Shown piece by piece: positions 27,339 through 38,657 of a stretch of DNA of 64,000 bases. A model generated the notes under the pieces. It had not been told where the DNA came from, made no database searches, and was given only the letters and a program-made list of their open reading frames with translations. Source of the stretch: Marinoscillum sp. MHG1-6 (GTDB lineage: Bacteria; Bacteroidota; Bacteroidia; Cytophagales; Cyclobacteriaceae); assembly GCF_024714475.1 (NCBI RefSeq), contig NZ_JAMZMI010000003.1, positions 310,001 to 374,000 on the forward strand. Direction: 5' to 3'. A program made the position numbers and the translations under genes. Every line of letters starts with the position of its first letter. Within the stretch, counting starts at the first letter, position 1.

Positions 27339-29555
27339 TTAGTTTTTGATAAATAATTGACCTTCAAATTCACCTTGCGGGGATATTAACTTTAAGATAT
27401 ACTCACCGGGCCCCAAGGCACCCAGATCTACCCTGTACTCACTTCCAGAAACCTGCCCATTGAGCAGCCTCACTCCATTCAAATTGAATATTTCAAAACT
27501 TAGCTTTCGATCGGTATCGATAAAGAGGATGTCCTGTGCCGGATTAGGATAGACAATAATCTGGTGAGAGGGATCTCCGAAGAATGAGGCACTGAGCACA
27601 TTACCGATCGTTAGTTGCTTAACTACTCGGTCATCGCCGCCCCTTCTATCATAGACAATCAGCCGCACATCATAAGTACCTTCCTGCTGATAGGTGTGAG
27701 TCGTGACCTTACCAAAGCTTTGAGAGCCATCCCCGTAATCCCAGGCATAATTCAGAAGATCACCATCTGCGTCCATAGAAGCACCCCCATCAAAGGTCAT
27801 GGCAGCCGGAACTTTAGTGGAGTCGCCACTGATCTCAAAGGCTGCAAACGGGACCGAGTTGACAGCAATGACCTGAGTGGCCACATCAGATTCTGTACCA
27901 TCACTTACCGTAAGCTTAACCGTAAATTCACCTCCCTTGTCATAAGTGTGAATAACTGAAATTCCCTCCTTTATGGTGCCGTCTCCAAAGTCCCAGCTGT
28001 ACGTCAGGTCATCCCCGTTAAAATCATAAGATTCTGCACCGTCCAGACTTATCTCATGGGGAGCATTCCCAGATGAGTTATTCACTGTAAAAGCGGCTAT
28101 AGGCTTTACATTTTGCTCAATATCAGGAATGTAAACCTGGTAAATATTCCCATTGGATTTAGTAAATAACCAAACCCTACCATTAGAATCCCTGAAAAAA
28201 CGAAGGTCAATTCTACTCGAAGGAGCGAGGGTTTTGAAAATTCCTTCTTCACTCCCATCGATCCTGATCTTTGCTTCTCTTATTTCAAACTGTCTGCCCT
28301 GCACCAGAGAATCCATTGGGACATGAAACAAATCGCCATAAAGTATATCACTAAACAAAAGCTGCCCATTCAGATTCGAGTAGGAGGCATCCGTCCAGGT
28401 ATAACCCAGGGCTATGGCCGCCCCTTCGGAATGATCATATTGAGCCACTGGATAGAGATAGCCGCCTTCATCAATTTCCGGTAGTGGCTCCACATTTCTG
28501 GTGCTCCAATTATACCGAAAGGTGCCTTCTCGGTGATCCCATCCATAGTTTCCACCCTTTTCCACCAGGTTGATCTCTTCAATATTGTGCTGACCGATGT
28601 CCCCAACAAAAAGGATCACTTCTCCTTCCCGTTGTTCAAACGACAACCTGTGGGGATTTCTAAAGCCATAGGCCCAAATTTCTTTTATCGCCCCATTGGT
28701 ATTGTAGTACGGATTAGTCTCCGGGATTCCGTAGTTCCCATTGGGGCTATTGTTGCCCTCCGGGTCTATCCTCCAAATCGTCCCCATGTAACTCTCGACT
28801 TTTCCGATATTGTTATGAAACCCGCGTTCCGAACCGCCACCCTCGCCATTGCACACGTAGAGTAAGCCGTAGTCTTCATCTTCCGGTTGAGCAAAAGGGT
28901 TAAAGGTGATATCCTGCATCCCATGGATGGTCGTAGTAAAATCCAGGCGAACCAACTCGTTTTTCGTTCCGGAAAACACCCCGGCTAAGGGATCTGTCGC
29001 CACCCACCTGGTCAGCACCCATTGAAGCGATGAATAGCCCTCTATCGGGGAATAATCAGCTACCTGAGCATCCTGCACTTCGGCATGCGCTGTATAGAAA
29101 AGGCCATTAGTGGCATACTCCGGATGAAAGGCGATCGCTCCCGAACCTGTCCCCTTTCCTGAAGCATCTTTAAAGTCGTCAAAATGGTCCCAGAAATTGA
29201 GGTATAGAGACAGGTCTCCCTGGCTATCCATTAGGTAGAGGTATCCATTGAGGTCAATAACCGCTATTTTATCAGAACCGGGTACTTCCCTCATCATATT
29301 GATTCGGGCACGATTGTCCGGGTGAATAGTGTGCTCCGGACCCGGTCCCCCTACCGGCATGATCGCATAAGTAATGAGATCAATGACTAATCCTGAAAAC
29401 TGAACCTCCTCTTCTATCGGACCTGTTTGAGACCTCCCCAGCAGACAAGAAAAAAGTATCATGAATAAAAGCACATACCTGCCAAGAAGATTATGGCTTC
29501 GAGACCTATGATCTTTCACGTCGTAGGCGTTTATTAACAATTTTTGATGGGTCAT
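27339..29555 (-). CDS. PQQ-type glucose/sorbosone dehydrogenase-like protein with two PKD domains and T9SS signal
   Basis: A 738-residue secreted protein. After a long, basic signal region (hydrophobic core about residues 26-42) there is a six-bladed propeller of the GSDH family (about 55-445). Typical motifs are AIAFHPEYATNGLFYTAH, IHGMQDITFNP with His211 in the position of the catalytic base, GTIWRIDPEGN, AYGFRNPHRLSF with Arg299/Asn300, GDIGQHNIEEINLVEKGGNY, and YPVAQYDHSEG. Two PKD domains follow (about 482-565 and 568-650, each with a YxWDxGDG motif), then a C-terminal sorting domain (YPNPAQDILF). GSDH enzymes oxidise aldoses using PQQ; fungal relatives form CAZy family AA12. The substrate here is unknown; a pectin-derived sugar is a guess from context. 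It sits between lacI and the cytochrome lipoprotein. Confidence 0.85.
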   Translation of the reverse strand: MTHQKLLINAYDVKDHRSRSHNLLGRYVLLFMILFSCLLGRSQTGPIEEEVQFSGLVIDLITYAIMPVGGPGPEHTIHPDNRARINMMREVPGSDKIAVIDLNGYLYLMDSQGDLSLYLNFWDHFDDFKDASGKGTGSGAIAFHPEYATNGLFYTAHAEVQDAQVADYSPIEGYSSLQWVLTRWVATDPLAGVFSGTKNELVRLDFTTTIHGMQDITFNPFAQPEDEDYGLLYVCNGEGGGSERGFHNNIGKVESYMGTIWRIDPEGNNSPNGNYGIPETNPYYNTNGAIKEIWAYGFRNPHRLSFEQREGEVILFVGDIGQHNIEEINLVEKGGNYGWDHREGTFRYNWSTRNVEPLPEIDEGGYLYPVAQYDHSEGAAIALGYTWTDASYSNLNGQLLFSDILYGDLFHVPMDSLVQGRQFEIREAKIRIDGSEEGIFKTLAPSSRIDLRFFRDSNGRVWLFTKSNGNIYQVYIPDIEQNVKPIAAFTVNNSSGNAPHEISLDGAESYDFNGDDLTYSWDFGDGTIKEGISVIHTYDKGGEFTVKLTVSDGTESDVATQVIAVNSVPFAAFEISGDSTKVPAAMTFDGGASMDADGDLLNYAWDYGDGSQSFGKVTTHTYQQEGTYDVRLIVYDRRGGDDRVVKQLTIGNVLSASFFGDPSHQIIVYPNPAQDILFIDTDRKLSFEIFNLNGVRLLNGQVSGSEYRVDLGALGPGEYILKLISPQGEFEGQLFIKN

Positions 29556-29575
29556 TCTATTTCAATACTTTGCTC

Positions 29576-30610
29576 TCAAATAGCTCTAACACTTGAATCC
29601 CTGATTATGAGGCTCGATTTGATGGGTTCCTCTACATTAAGCATGGACTTAAATGTCAATCGCTTAAGAAGAACAGAAGCTGCTTGTCTTCCCAGTTTAT
29701 CACATTGCTGGTCCACGGTTGATAAGCTTGGATTGGTCACCCTTGTAAATAATTCATTGGCATAGCCAAGAACCCCAAGTTCAGAAGGCACGCTGATGTT
29801 CGCCTCCTTCGCATATTCCAGTACCCCTAATGCCGTGTGATCAGAACAGCAGAAAATGGCATCAGGTCCATTACCATTTGCTAATAACTTTTTGGCAGCA
29901 TTATATCCATCTTTCTCCGTGAAGGCTTCCAGTTCCAGGGCCTTATTCGACTTGATTCCGGCATCCTCTAATGCCTGGTGGACTCCTTCCAATCGCTCAC
30001 GATAGACATTGGTCACCATACCTCCATGAAGCACCCCAATTTTACGGTAACCACCACTAAGCAAATGATTGACGGCTTTATACCCCCCTTCGAAATTATC
30101 ATTGACGATTCTTGGGGTGTTCAACTCATCCGTAACACGATCAAACTGTACCAAGGGCACACCTGAATCCAATACGTACTGGAGGTGTTCGAAATTCTTT
30201 GTTTGTGAACTGAGGGATATAATTATCCCATCCACCTGACTACTGAGCAGGGATCGAACTGCGTCGCATTCCTCCACATAATTTTCGTTACTCTGACAGA
30301 TGATGAGGTTGTATCCTTCTCTTTTGAGTTTGGCTTCCATCCCATAGATGGCCTCAGAAAAAAAATGATGATTCAAACGGGGCACGATGACGCCCACTAC
30401 CTTACTTCTGCCGGATCGAAGCCTTGCAGCCGCCCTGTTGGGTATGTAATTGAGCTCTGCAGCCACCCTGGCCACTTCTTCCTTGGTTCGGTCACTGATC
30501 CGTGGACTTCCGCTCAGAGCGCGAGATACCGTAGATGGATCCTTTTTTAATTTGTTAGCGATGTCGATGATGGTGGCTTGTCGCTCGACTCTTTCCTGTT
30601 TGTTGCTCAT
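29576..30610 (-). CDS. LacI-family transcriptional regulator
   Basis: A 344-residue DNA-binding repressor or activator. The N-terminal helix-turn-helix and hinge are complete: TIIDIANKLKKDPSTVSRAL, then YIPNRAAARLRSGRSKVVGV. The periplasmic-binding-like domain runs from about residue 65 to 335 (VDGIIISLSSQTKNF, CCSDHTALGVLEYAKE), so a sugar or sugar-phosphate effector is expected. It is the first gene of a lacI-dehydrogenase-cytochrome transcription unit (20 bp to the next gene). A palindrome typical of LacI operators lies at 30681-30692, about 71 bp upstream of its start, pointing to autoregulation. A cytoplasmic regulator next to an HTCS gives a second, intracellular input to the locus. Confidence 0.93.
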   Translation of the reverse strand: MSNKQERVERQATIIDIANKLKKDPSTVSRALSGSPRISDRTKEEVARVAAELNYIPNRAAARLRSGRSKVVGVIVPRLNHHFFSEAIYGMEAKLKREGYNLIICQSNENYVEECDAVRSLLSSQVDGIIISLSSQTKNFEHLQYVLDSGVPLVQFDRVTDELNTPRIVNDNFEGGYKAVNHLLSGGYRKIGVLHGGMVTNVYRERLEGVHQALEDAGIKSNKALELEAFTEKDGYNAAKKLLANGNGPDAIFCCSDHTALGVLEYAKEANISVPSELGVLGYANELFTRVTNPSLSTVDQQCDKLGRQAASVLLKRLTFKSMLNVEEPIKSSLIIRDSSVRAI

Positions 30611-30680
30611 TTCTCTGGGGTTAATGAATTGAAATCAGCTATTAGGAAGTCCTGTAATTTCATTTCGGAATGGGATTTGA

Positions 30681-30692
30681 GCAAACGTTTGA
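30681..30692. promoter_or_regulatory. LacI-type operator
   Basis: GCAAACGTTTGA contains the perfect palindrome CAAACGTTTG with the central CG typical of LacI/GalR/PurR operators (PurR sites centre on GCAAACGTTTGC). It lies about 71 bp upstream of the lacI start codon in the promoter region, consistent with autoregulation of lacI, the dehydrogenase and the cytochrome gene. Confidence 0.7.
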
Positions 30693-30811
30693 ATATAAGA
30701 TGCTGTAATCATGAGAGGGCAAGTGTTAGGTTAGAGAATCATGTTGCTCATTAAATGAAGAATACACGTTACACAAGGATATGGATTTATCAGTCCTGAT
30801 AGATTGTACAA

Positions 30812-30839
30812 ATTCGTATGAAAGGTTAGTTGAATTCGT
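30812..30839 (-). promoter_or_regulatory. Proposed HTCS operator, copy 4 (lacI operon)
   Basis: ATTCGTATGAAAGGTTAG then TTGA and ATTCGT. The left half matches the other copies closely and the final TCGT falls at exactly the same offset (24 bp), but the right half is ATTCGT instead of ATTCTCGT. It lies 202 bp upstream of lacI, further than the other copies, with the LacI operator between. Confidence 0.55.
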
Positions 30840-31137
30840 CCCAGGGGTTGAATCCGCGATCATTCCCTACCATCCGACAAGCATTCCCGGCCCATAGGCA
30901 AAGACTCCTGACCACCCGGCAATCATTCACCTCCATACGGCTATAGTTCATGACCGCTCTGTATAGGTGAAACGCGATGAACAATCATTCAATATGATAT
31001 CGTACAAACGGACGCTTTCGCTAGTTTGGGGTTCGATTCAACCATGGTCCAAATACATCCCTCAGCAGTGTTGAAACACCTAATGAGACCTTTACTAAAA
31101 CTAAATACCAGCAAAGGCTGAAATTCAATTCGTAAAA

Positions 31138-31171
31138 ACAAAAAAAGCACTTACGACATTCCGTAAGTGCT
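31138..31171 (-). terminator. Strong intrinsic terminator after the tandem GH43 gene
   Basis: AGCACTTACG at 31146-31155 pairs with CGTAAGTGCT at 31162-31171 over a 6-nt loop. On the minus strand the stem is followed by an unbroken run of T (reverse of the A run at 31140-31146) and more T-rich sequence. It lies about 97 bp past the stop of the GH43 gene ending at 31268. Confidence 0.85.
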
Positions 31172-31267
31172 TACACATTTCCCAAATAAAACAAACATTA
31201 TCGTCGAATGGCCTCTGCCATCAAATAAAGCTCTTCTGTATCAAACCAGGTTATTAAAAAGATCAAG

Positions 31268-33451
31268 TCAATTCACGGAAGCTACTTCTTCCGCTTTAGA
31301 AATTGCTGGCAAAGAATTAATGGTGCCCTTAACAGTTGGTTGTGTGCGCTTGATGTATCCATTGTCATCAAAATTCAGCTCATCGATACACACTTCACGA
31401 TTGTATCCGGCTGCATCCCCCATTTTGATTCCCTTTGGCCTGTTGAATCTATGATATACAATATACCACTGATCCTTTGCCTTAGAATAAACAACTGAAT
31501 TATGGCCTGTCCCATAGATGGCTTTTAATGGGTCCTTCTCAATGACCACATTCCATTGAGGAATATTTAAAGTCCCTAGCGGGGAATCAGCGGTGGCATA
31601 TCGTACCTTATAATTTGGACTTCTGGTATCATCCTCTGACCACAAGAAATAATACTTTCCATTACGGAAAAAGACCTCTGTACCTTCTCTAAATGTTTGA
31701 TCTGGGGTCATGACTTTAAGCGTGCTCTTGTTGATTGAAACCATATCATCATTAAGCTCTACTCCGGCCATGTAACCATTACCCCAATAAAGGTAATATT
31801 TTCCGGTTTGCTTATCATAAAACACATCCGGATCAATCTCTTGTCCTCCTTTAACTCCCTCAGGTCTGAAGTCGATCAATGGCTTGCCTGTATCTACAAA
31901 TGGACCCCATGGGTTATCAGCTACAGCCACACCAATCTTCTGAGCGGCAGAGAAATAATAGTAGTATTTGTAACTATCACCCACTTTCTTCTCAATGGCA
32001 CATGGAGCCCATGCATTTCGATCAGCCCATTCTACATCCGTAGTCAGGTCCAGAATTTTACCCTTATTCGTCCACTTGACCATATCAGCAGATTCGAACA
32101 CCTCAAAATGCTTTCCAGACCACCAGTTGAAGCCGTCGCTTGTCGGATAGAGGTAATATTTCTGCTCCCTCTCAGAGTAAATAATTTCCGGATCTGCATA
32201 GTATCCATTCAAAACCGGATTAGCCTGTTCCCGAACAACGACATCCACTGTCCTTGTCTGCTCACCAAATTGAAATGAATACTTCACCGCTCCCTTGCTA
32301 AAATCCTGAGGACCTATTGGACTCACCTTAACTTCAGAAAATAGATTTAGCTGAGGATCAAAGCTGGAAACATCAGTTCCCGGCATGACAGGTAAAGTAA
32401 TTAACGACTCTCTTATCTCTATATTTTGACTTTTGACCTGATCATTTGAAGTACCCTCAACCAGGCCTATAACTTTCCCCCACTTGCTTAATAATCGGTT
32501 CATTTCTTCCTGAGTGATTGGAATGATAGAACCATGCCTCGGGTGAAAGTTCATAGAAATATTTTCATCGATGACCTTAAAGTTTTTGAGATCATCTGTC
32601 TCGCAGAATTGATATTTTCCTGATGTATACACGTCATACATCAGGATGTACTTATCTGAATTAATCAACTTGAACGTTCCTGATCCTTCTACGGCGTCAT
32701 CTGTCTGATCAACATAGCCTTCCTGTACTTCGTAACCTTCATTGATTTTATCAGATGTTGCCAGCATGATTCCTTTAGCTCCTTCGTCTTCATTCTTGAA
32801 AAAGAGGTGGTATTTCCCATCCTTTAAAACAATATCACCATCAATACAGGCTCCATCTTTATACAATAGTTGCTTTGGCTCCCCTTCCAGACCTGTGAAG
32901 TCTGAATTGGCATAAGCATAATAGATGATATCCGGGGTTCCTGGCTGTAGCATCGACCAGTACAGCATATATTTTCCCGTTGAGGTATCGTAGTTGGTCT
33001 GTGGTGCCCATACTCTTCGTACGTCACCAAAATTCTCTGAATAGGTCTTTGGAATATCTATTATTGAATGTGTCCAATTAATCAAATCCTTTGATTTGAG
33101 CATAATCATAGCTGTATTTTCCCATCCCATTTCAGGCACATACAAATCTGTTAGCACCATGTAAAACATGCCATCTTCCCCTCTCAATATATGAGGATCT
33201 CGCACACCTCCCCTGGCACTTATGATTCGTGAATCTATTACCGGATCGTTGCTATTTAAAGCGAAATAATTAAAACCATCTGTACTCAAGGCGTATCTTA
33301 CCTGTTCCTCCCCAGGTCCATTTCCAGTAAAATAGGCAAAAAGATAGCCTACATATTCATTCTTACTTGAAGTACTTGCACATCCACTTAATAGGAGTGA
33401 TGTAAGAACTACCATAATCATCAACTGGCTTATCACGACTCTTCTTATCAT
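31268..33451 (-). CDS. Tandem-domain GH43 glycosidase, lipoprotein
   Basis: 727 residues with two five-bladed GH43-like propellers in one chain. The signal ends in the lipobox LLLSGCAST. Domain 1 (about 30-320) carries GGVRDPHIL with Asp85 as the probable base and AVEGSGTFKL with a candidate acid Glu. A small beta region (about 345-405) separates it from domain 2 (about 405-690), which has GYYADPEIIYS with Asp420, EIDPDVFYDKQTGKYYLYWG and FREGTEVFFRNGKYYFLWSE. GH43 enzymes act on arabinofuranosyl, xylosyl or galactosyl groups; here arabinan or arabinogalactan side chains are likely. Subfamily is not assigned. It is followed by a strong terminator and lies 137 bp after the GH39-like gene. The shared motif TTTTTTAAGCTTTT lies about 95 bp upstream. 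Confidence 0.9.
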   Translation of the reverse strand: MIRRVVISQLMIMVVLTSLLLSGCASTSSKNEYVGYLFAYFTGNGPGEEQVRYALSTDGFNYFALNSNDPVIDSRIISARGGVRDPHILRGEDGMFYMVLTDLYVPEMGWENTAMIMLKSKDLINWTHSIIDIPKTYSENFGDVRRVWAPQTNYDTSTGKYMLYWSMLQPGTPDIIYYAYANSDFTGLEGEPKQLLYKDGACIDGDIVLKDGKYHLFFKNEDEGAKGIMLATSDKINEGYEVQEGYVDQTDDAVEGSGTFKLINSDKYILMYDVYTSGKYQFCETDDLKNFKVIDENISMNFHPRHGSIIPITQEEMNRLLSKWGKVIGLVEGTSNDQVKSQNIEIRESLITLPVMPGTDVSSFDPQLNLFSEVKVSPIGPQDFSKGAVKYSFQFGEQTRTVDVVVREQANPVLNGYYADPEIIYSEREQKYYLYPTSDGFNWWSGKHFEVFESADMVKWTNKGKILDLTTDVEWADRNAWAPCAIEKKVGDSYKYYYYFSAAQKIGVAVADNPWGPFVDTGKPLIDFRPEGVKGGQEIDPDVFYDKQTGKYYLYWGNGYMAGVELNDDMVSINKSTLKVMTPDQTFREGTEVFFRNGKYYFLWSEDDTRSPNYKVRYATADSPLGTLNIPQWNVVIEKDPLKAIYGTGHNSVVYSKAKDQWYIVYHRFNRPKGIKMGDAAGYNREVCIDELNFDDNGYIKRTQPTVKGTINSLPAISKAEEVASVN

Positions 33452-33545
33452 AATTATTGTCTTATTCTATTGTCAAATAGCAGGAAACATCAAGTCAGAA
33501 ACTCCCTCCATATTACAAAGAAGAAAACGTGTTATTTGATACAGA

Positions 33546-33559
33546 ATAAAAGCTTAAAA
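33546..33559 (-). promoter_or_regulatory. Shared AT-rich motif TTTTTTAAGCTTTT, copy 1
   Basis: The 14-bp sequence on the minus strand lies 95 bp upstream of the tandem GH43 gene and recurs identically at 38578-38591, upstream of the LacZ-type GH2. Both genes belong to the HTCS2 block. It could be a regulator site or a promoter element; two copies are little evidence. Confidence 0.35.
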
Positions 33560-33587
33560 AATTATTCGATAAGCCAAATGACCCCTA

Positions 33588-35288
33588 CTATTCCCATTCC
33601 AATCTCAATAAAGAAATACCCTGAACAGGCAGTTTGAACGATAATCTCAGTTGATTATCTTCAACTAACCTCCATTTGGGTACCTCTAACAACTCTAGCT
33701 GACCGGCTTTTTCCAGCGCAGCAATCTGGGACTCCGATGGATTTTGGGGCTCACCCATTTCCTTCCAAAGGGTGTAGGAATTACTATTTTCCTGATCAAC
33801 ACGATAATGATGAATGAGCAGCCGGCCTTTGGGTACACCGGAAAGCAAAACCTCAACGGATGATGCCGGCATCATTAAATTATCATGATCGTGATAATTC
33901 CAGATCATCACCGTCGCTCCCCTTTCTGACCTTGCAGCGATGGCATTGACATCTTGCTCTCCTCTGACACTTTGGTCCCTCACCTCAAGAAAGTCGTAAG
34001 CCAGATTATCCTGAACTACTTCTACTCTTTGTCCTTCCATCATTCCAAACATCCTGAAGACGTTCAATACTGGTTTATCAACCCCATTGGTAGCCATATC
34101 GCGAAATCCTGCAAACCAAGGTTGGTCTTCAAATTCAAACCCCCATGTTACTGCACCAAGTAGGTTCACCCCATAGTGATCAGCCAGCTGATATTTTCGA
34201 GCGAAGGCGGCCGAGGTATAGCTGGCATACATCGTTCCGTTTCTATAGTCATTTTGAGGATAATCGGCTACGGAACAGGCAGCACATCCCTCCGGATCAG
34301 ATTCTCCTATGATGATTGGAAGGTCTTTGAACTCGGGAAAGGAAGAGACAATTTCAAAGCCTTTACTGATGTCTCTTAGCTGAGTACCCAGGTTCATTTG
34401 AACCCTATTATCCACCAACTTTGGACTCCCCTTTGCATGAAAAGTTATGAAATCTAAAGGGATTCCTCTTTTTCCCGTCGCATAACTCTTGTCATCTCTG
34501 ATATGCTCCAGAAATGAAGTCAACCAATCAGCGGCCTTGTCCCATCCCGGACCCGTAGTTTCCGGTCCCCCCACCTTGGCGGTTGGCAGTGCCCTTCTCA
34601 CAGCATCCACGGAGTAGTCATAAAGCATGAAATATTCCTCCATTGTCCCCTGCCAATAGCCGATATTTGGTTCATTCCAAACCTCCCAATACCAACTTTC
34701 CACCTCCTGCTTACCGTATCTTTTAACACAGTGAAGAACCCATTGATAGATCAACTCAGCCCATTTCTTATAATCTGACGGAGGGTAGGCCCATCCGGTA
34801 TAAATTTCCTCATAAGGTGCCCCGGGATACCAGTAATGACGATACGGTTCCGGCTTTGAAGAAAGCGCCTGTGGCATAAAGCCGATCTGGGCAAAGGGCT
34901 TCATCCCTCGCTCGACATAGGTATCAAAAATCCGATCTACAATAGTCCAATCATAAACCGGCCTCCCCTTTTTATCTTCAGTATAGGCATTTGTGGAACC
35001 CCATTTTAATCCGTGTGTTCCTTCTCCTGTCACCAACAGGCTGTGTGCCCTGACATAAACGGGCACCGGACTGAGCGATGATATTTCGGAAAGCAGCTTT
35101 TTACCATCCTTCATATAGGTGTAGTTCGGCTCATCATATCCCCACCATGCCCAAATGGGTTTCATAGGACCTACTTCTGAATTGAGGTCAATATTTATCG
35201 CAACTGTCTTTTGAGACTCTTGAGCATGGATCATTGAGCTCAATCCAACCATTATTATTAGAACGTATAAAACTTTGAGTATCTTCAT
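33588..35288 (-). CDS. GH39-like glycosidase (clan GH-A), secreted
   Basis: A 566-residue enzyme with signal peptide MKILKVLYVLIIMVGLSSMIHAQ. The TIM barrel covers about residues 35-420 with VWNEPNIGYW (acid/base Glu206) and IIIGESDPEG (nucleophile Glu329). A C-terminal beta-sandwich follows (about 430-560, MIWNYHDHDNLM, then LRLEWE). Known GH39 enzymes are beta-xylosidases, alpha-iduronidases and some that act on beta-galactosyl or arabinosyl substrates, so the specificity cannot be told from sequence alone. Its neighbours, GH43 and GH2, suggest arabinogalactan or arabinan side chains. It lies between the terminator at 35329-35353 and the tandem GH43 gene, so it probably starts its own transcript. 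Confidence 0.85.
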   Translation of the reverse strand: MKILKVLYVLIIMVGLSSMIHAQESQKTVAINIDLNSEVGPMKPIWAWWGYDEPNYTYMKDGKKLLSEISSLSPVPVYVRAHSLLVTGEGTHGLKWGSTNAYTEDKKGRPVYDWTIVDRIFDTYVERGMKPFAQIGFMPQALSSKPEPYRHYWYPGAPYEEIYTGWAYPPSDYKKWAELIYQWVLHCVKRYGKQEVESWYWEVWNEPNIGYWQGTMEEYFMLYDYSVDAVRRALPTAKVGGPETTGPGWDKAADWLTSFLEHIRDDKSYATGKRGIPLDFITFHAKGSPKLVDNRVQMNLGTQLRDISKGFEIVSSFPEFKDLPIIIGESDPEGCAACSVADYPQNDYRNGTMYASYTSAAFARKYQLADHYGVNLLGAVTWGFEFEDQPWFAGFRDMATNGVDKPVLNVFRMFGMMEGQRVEVVQDNLAYDFLEVRDQSVRGEQDVNAIAARSERGATVMIWNYHDHDNLMMPASSVEVLLSGVPKGRLLIHHYRVDQENSNSYTLWKEMGEPQNPSESQIAALEKAGQLELLEVPKWRLVEDNQLRLSFKLPVQGISLLRLEWE

Positions 35289-35328
35289 AACATCCGGGTA
35301 TTTTGGGTTTTCGCCCTTGAAAATAGCA

Positions 35329-35353
35329 AAGCCTCAACGAAACATTGAGGCTT
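35329..35353 (-). terminator. Terminator after the LacZ-type GH2
   Basis: AAGCCTCAA at 35329-35337 pairs with TTGAGGCTT at 35345-35353 over 7 nt. On the minus strand the stem is followed by TGCTATTTTC. It lies between the GH2 stop (35406) and the GH39-like start (35288), so the two genes are probably not cotranscribed. Confidence 0.7.
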
Positions 35354-35405
35354 ATACCAAATAGTTAAATAGTAGGTTTACTAAACTGCTTCTGCATACA
35401 ATAAT

Positions 35406-38522
<3,117 letters not shown>

Positions 38523-38560
38523 TTAATAAGATTATTTATTGTCATAATTCATTTCATGCC

Positions 38561-38591
38561 TCTGATCATTGTCAGACAAAAGCTTAAAAAA
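38561..38591 (-). promoter_or_regulatory. Promoter-region hairpin plus shared motif TTTTTTAAGCTTTT, copy 2
   Basis: The inverted repeat TCTGA / TCAGA (38561-38576) lies directly beside the 14-bp motif at 38578-38591 that also occurs at 33546-33559. This is 62 bp upstream of the LacZ-type GH2 start. Confidence 0.35.
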
Positions 38592-38657
38592 ATGTCACTT
38601 CAAATATTCAGGAAAATTTTACCTGGAATGGGGCTGTCATCATTCAAAACATAGGCA

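Larger units (their letters stand above)
30611..31267. other. Intergenic region upstream of lacI
   Basis: 657 bp without a supported gene. From lacI outward it holds the LacI-type operator (30681-30692), HTCS motif copy 4 (30812-30839), a stretch at 30850-30995 with four loose repeats of an ATCATTC/AGCATTC core, and the strong terminator of the GH43 gene (31138-31171). A lone ATTCGTAAAAAC near 31129 resembles half an HTCS motif but has no second half. Confidence 0.6.

Noticed and set aside
31129-31142. ATTCGTAAAAAC as a fifth HTCS operator
   Set aside because: The right half-site is missing at the expected offset; the sequence runs into the GH43 terminator.
31808-32278. 156-codon open frame opposite the tandem GH43
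   Set aside because: Antisense shadow of conserved GH43 sequence with no features of its own.
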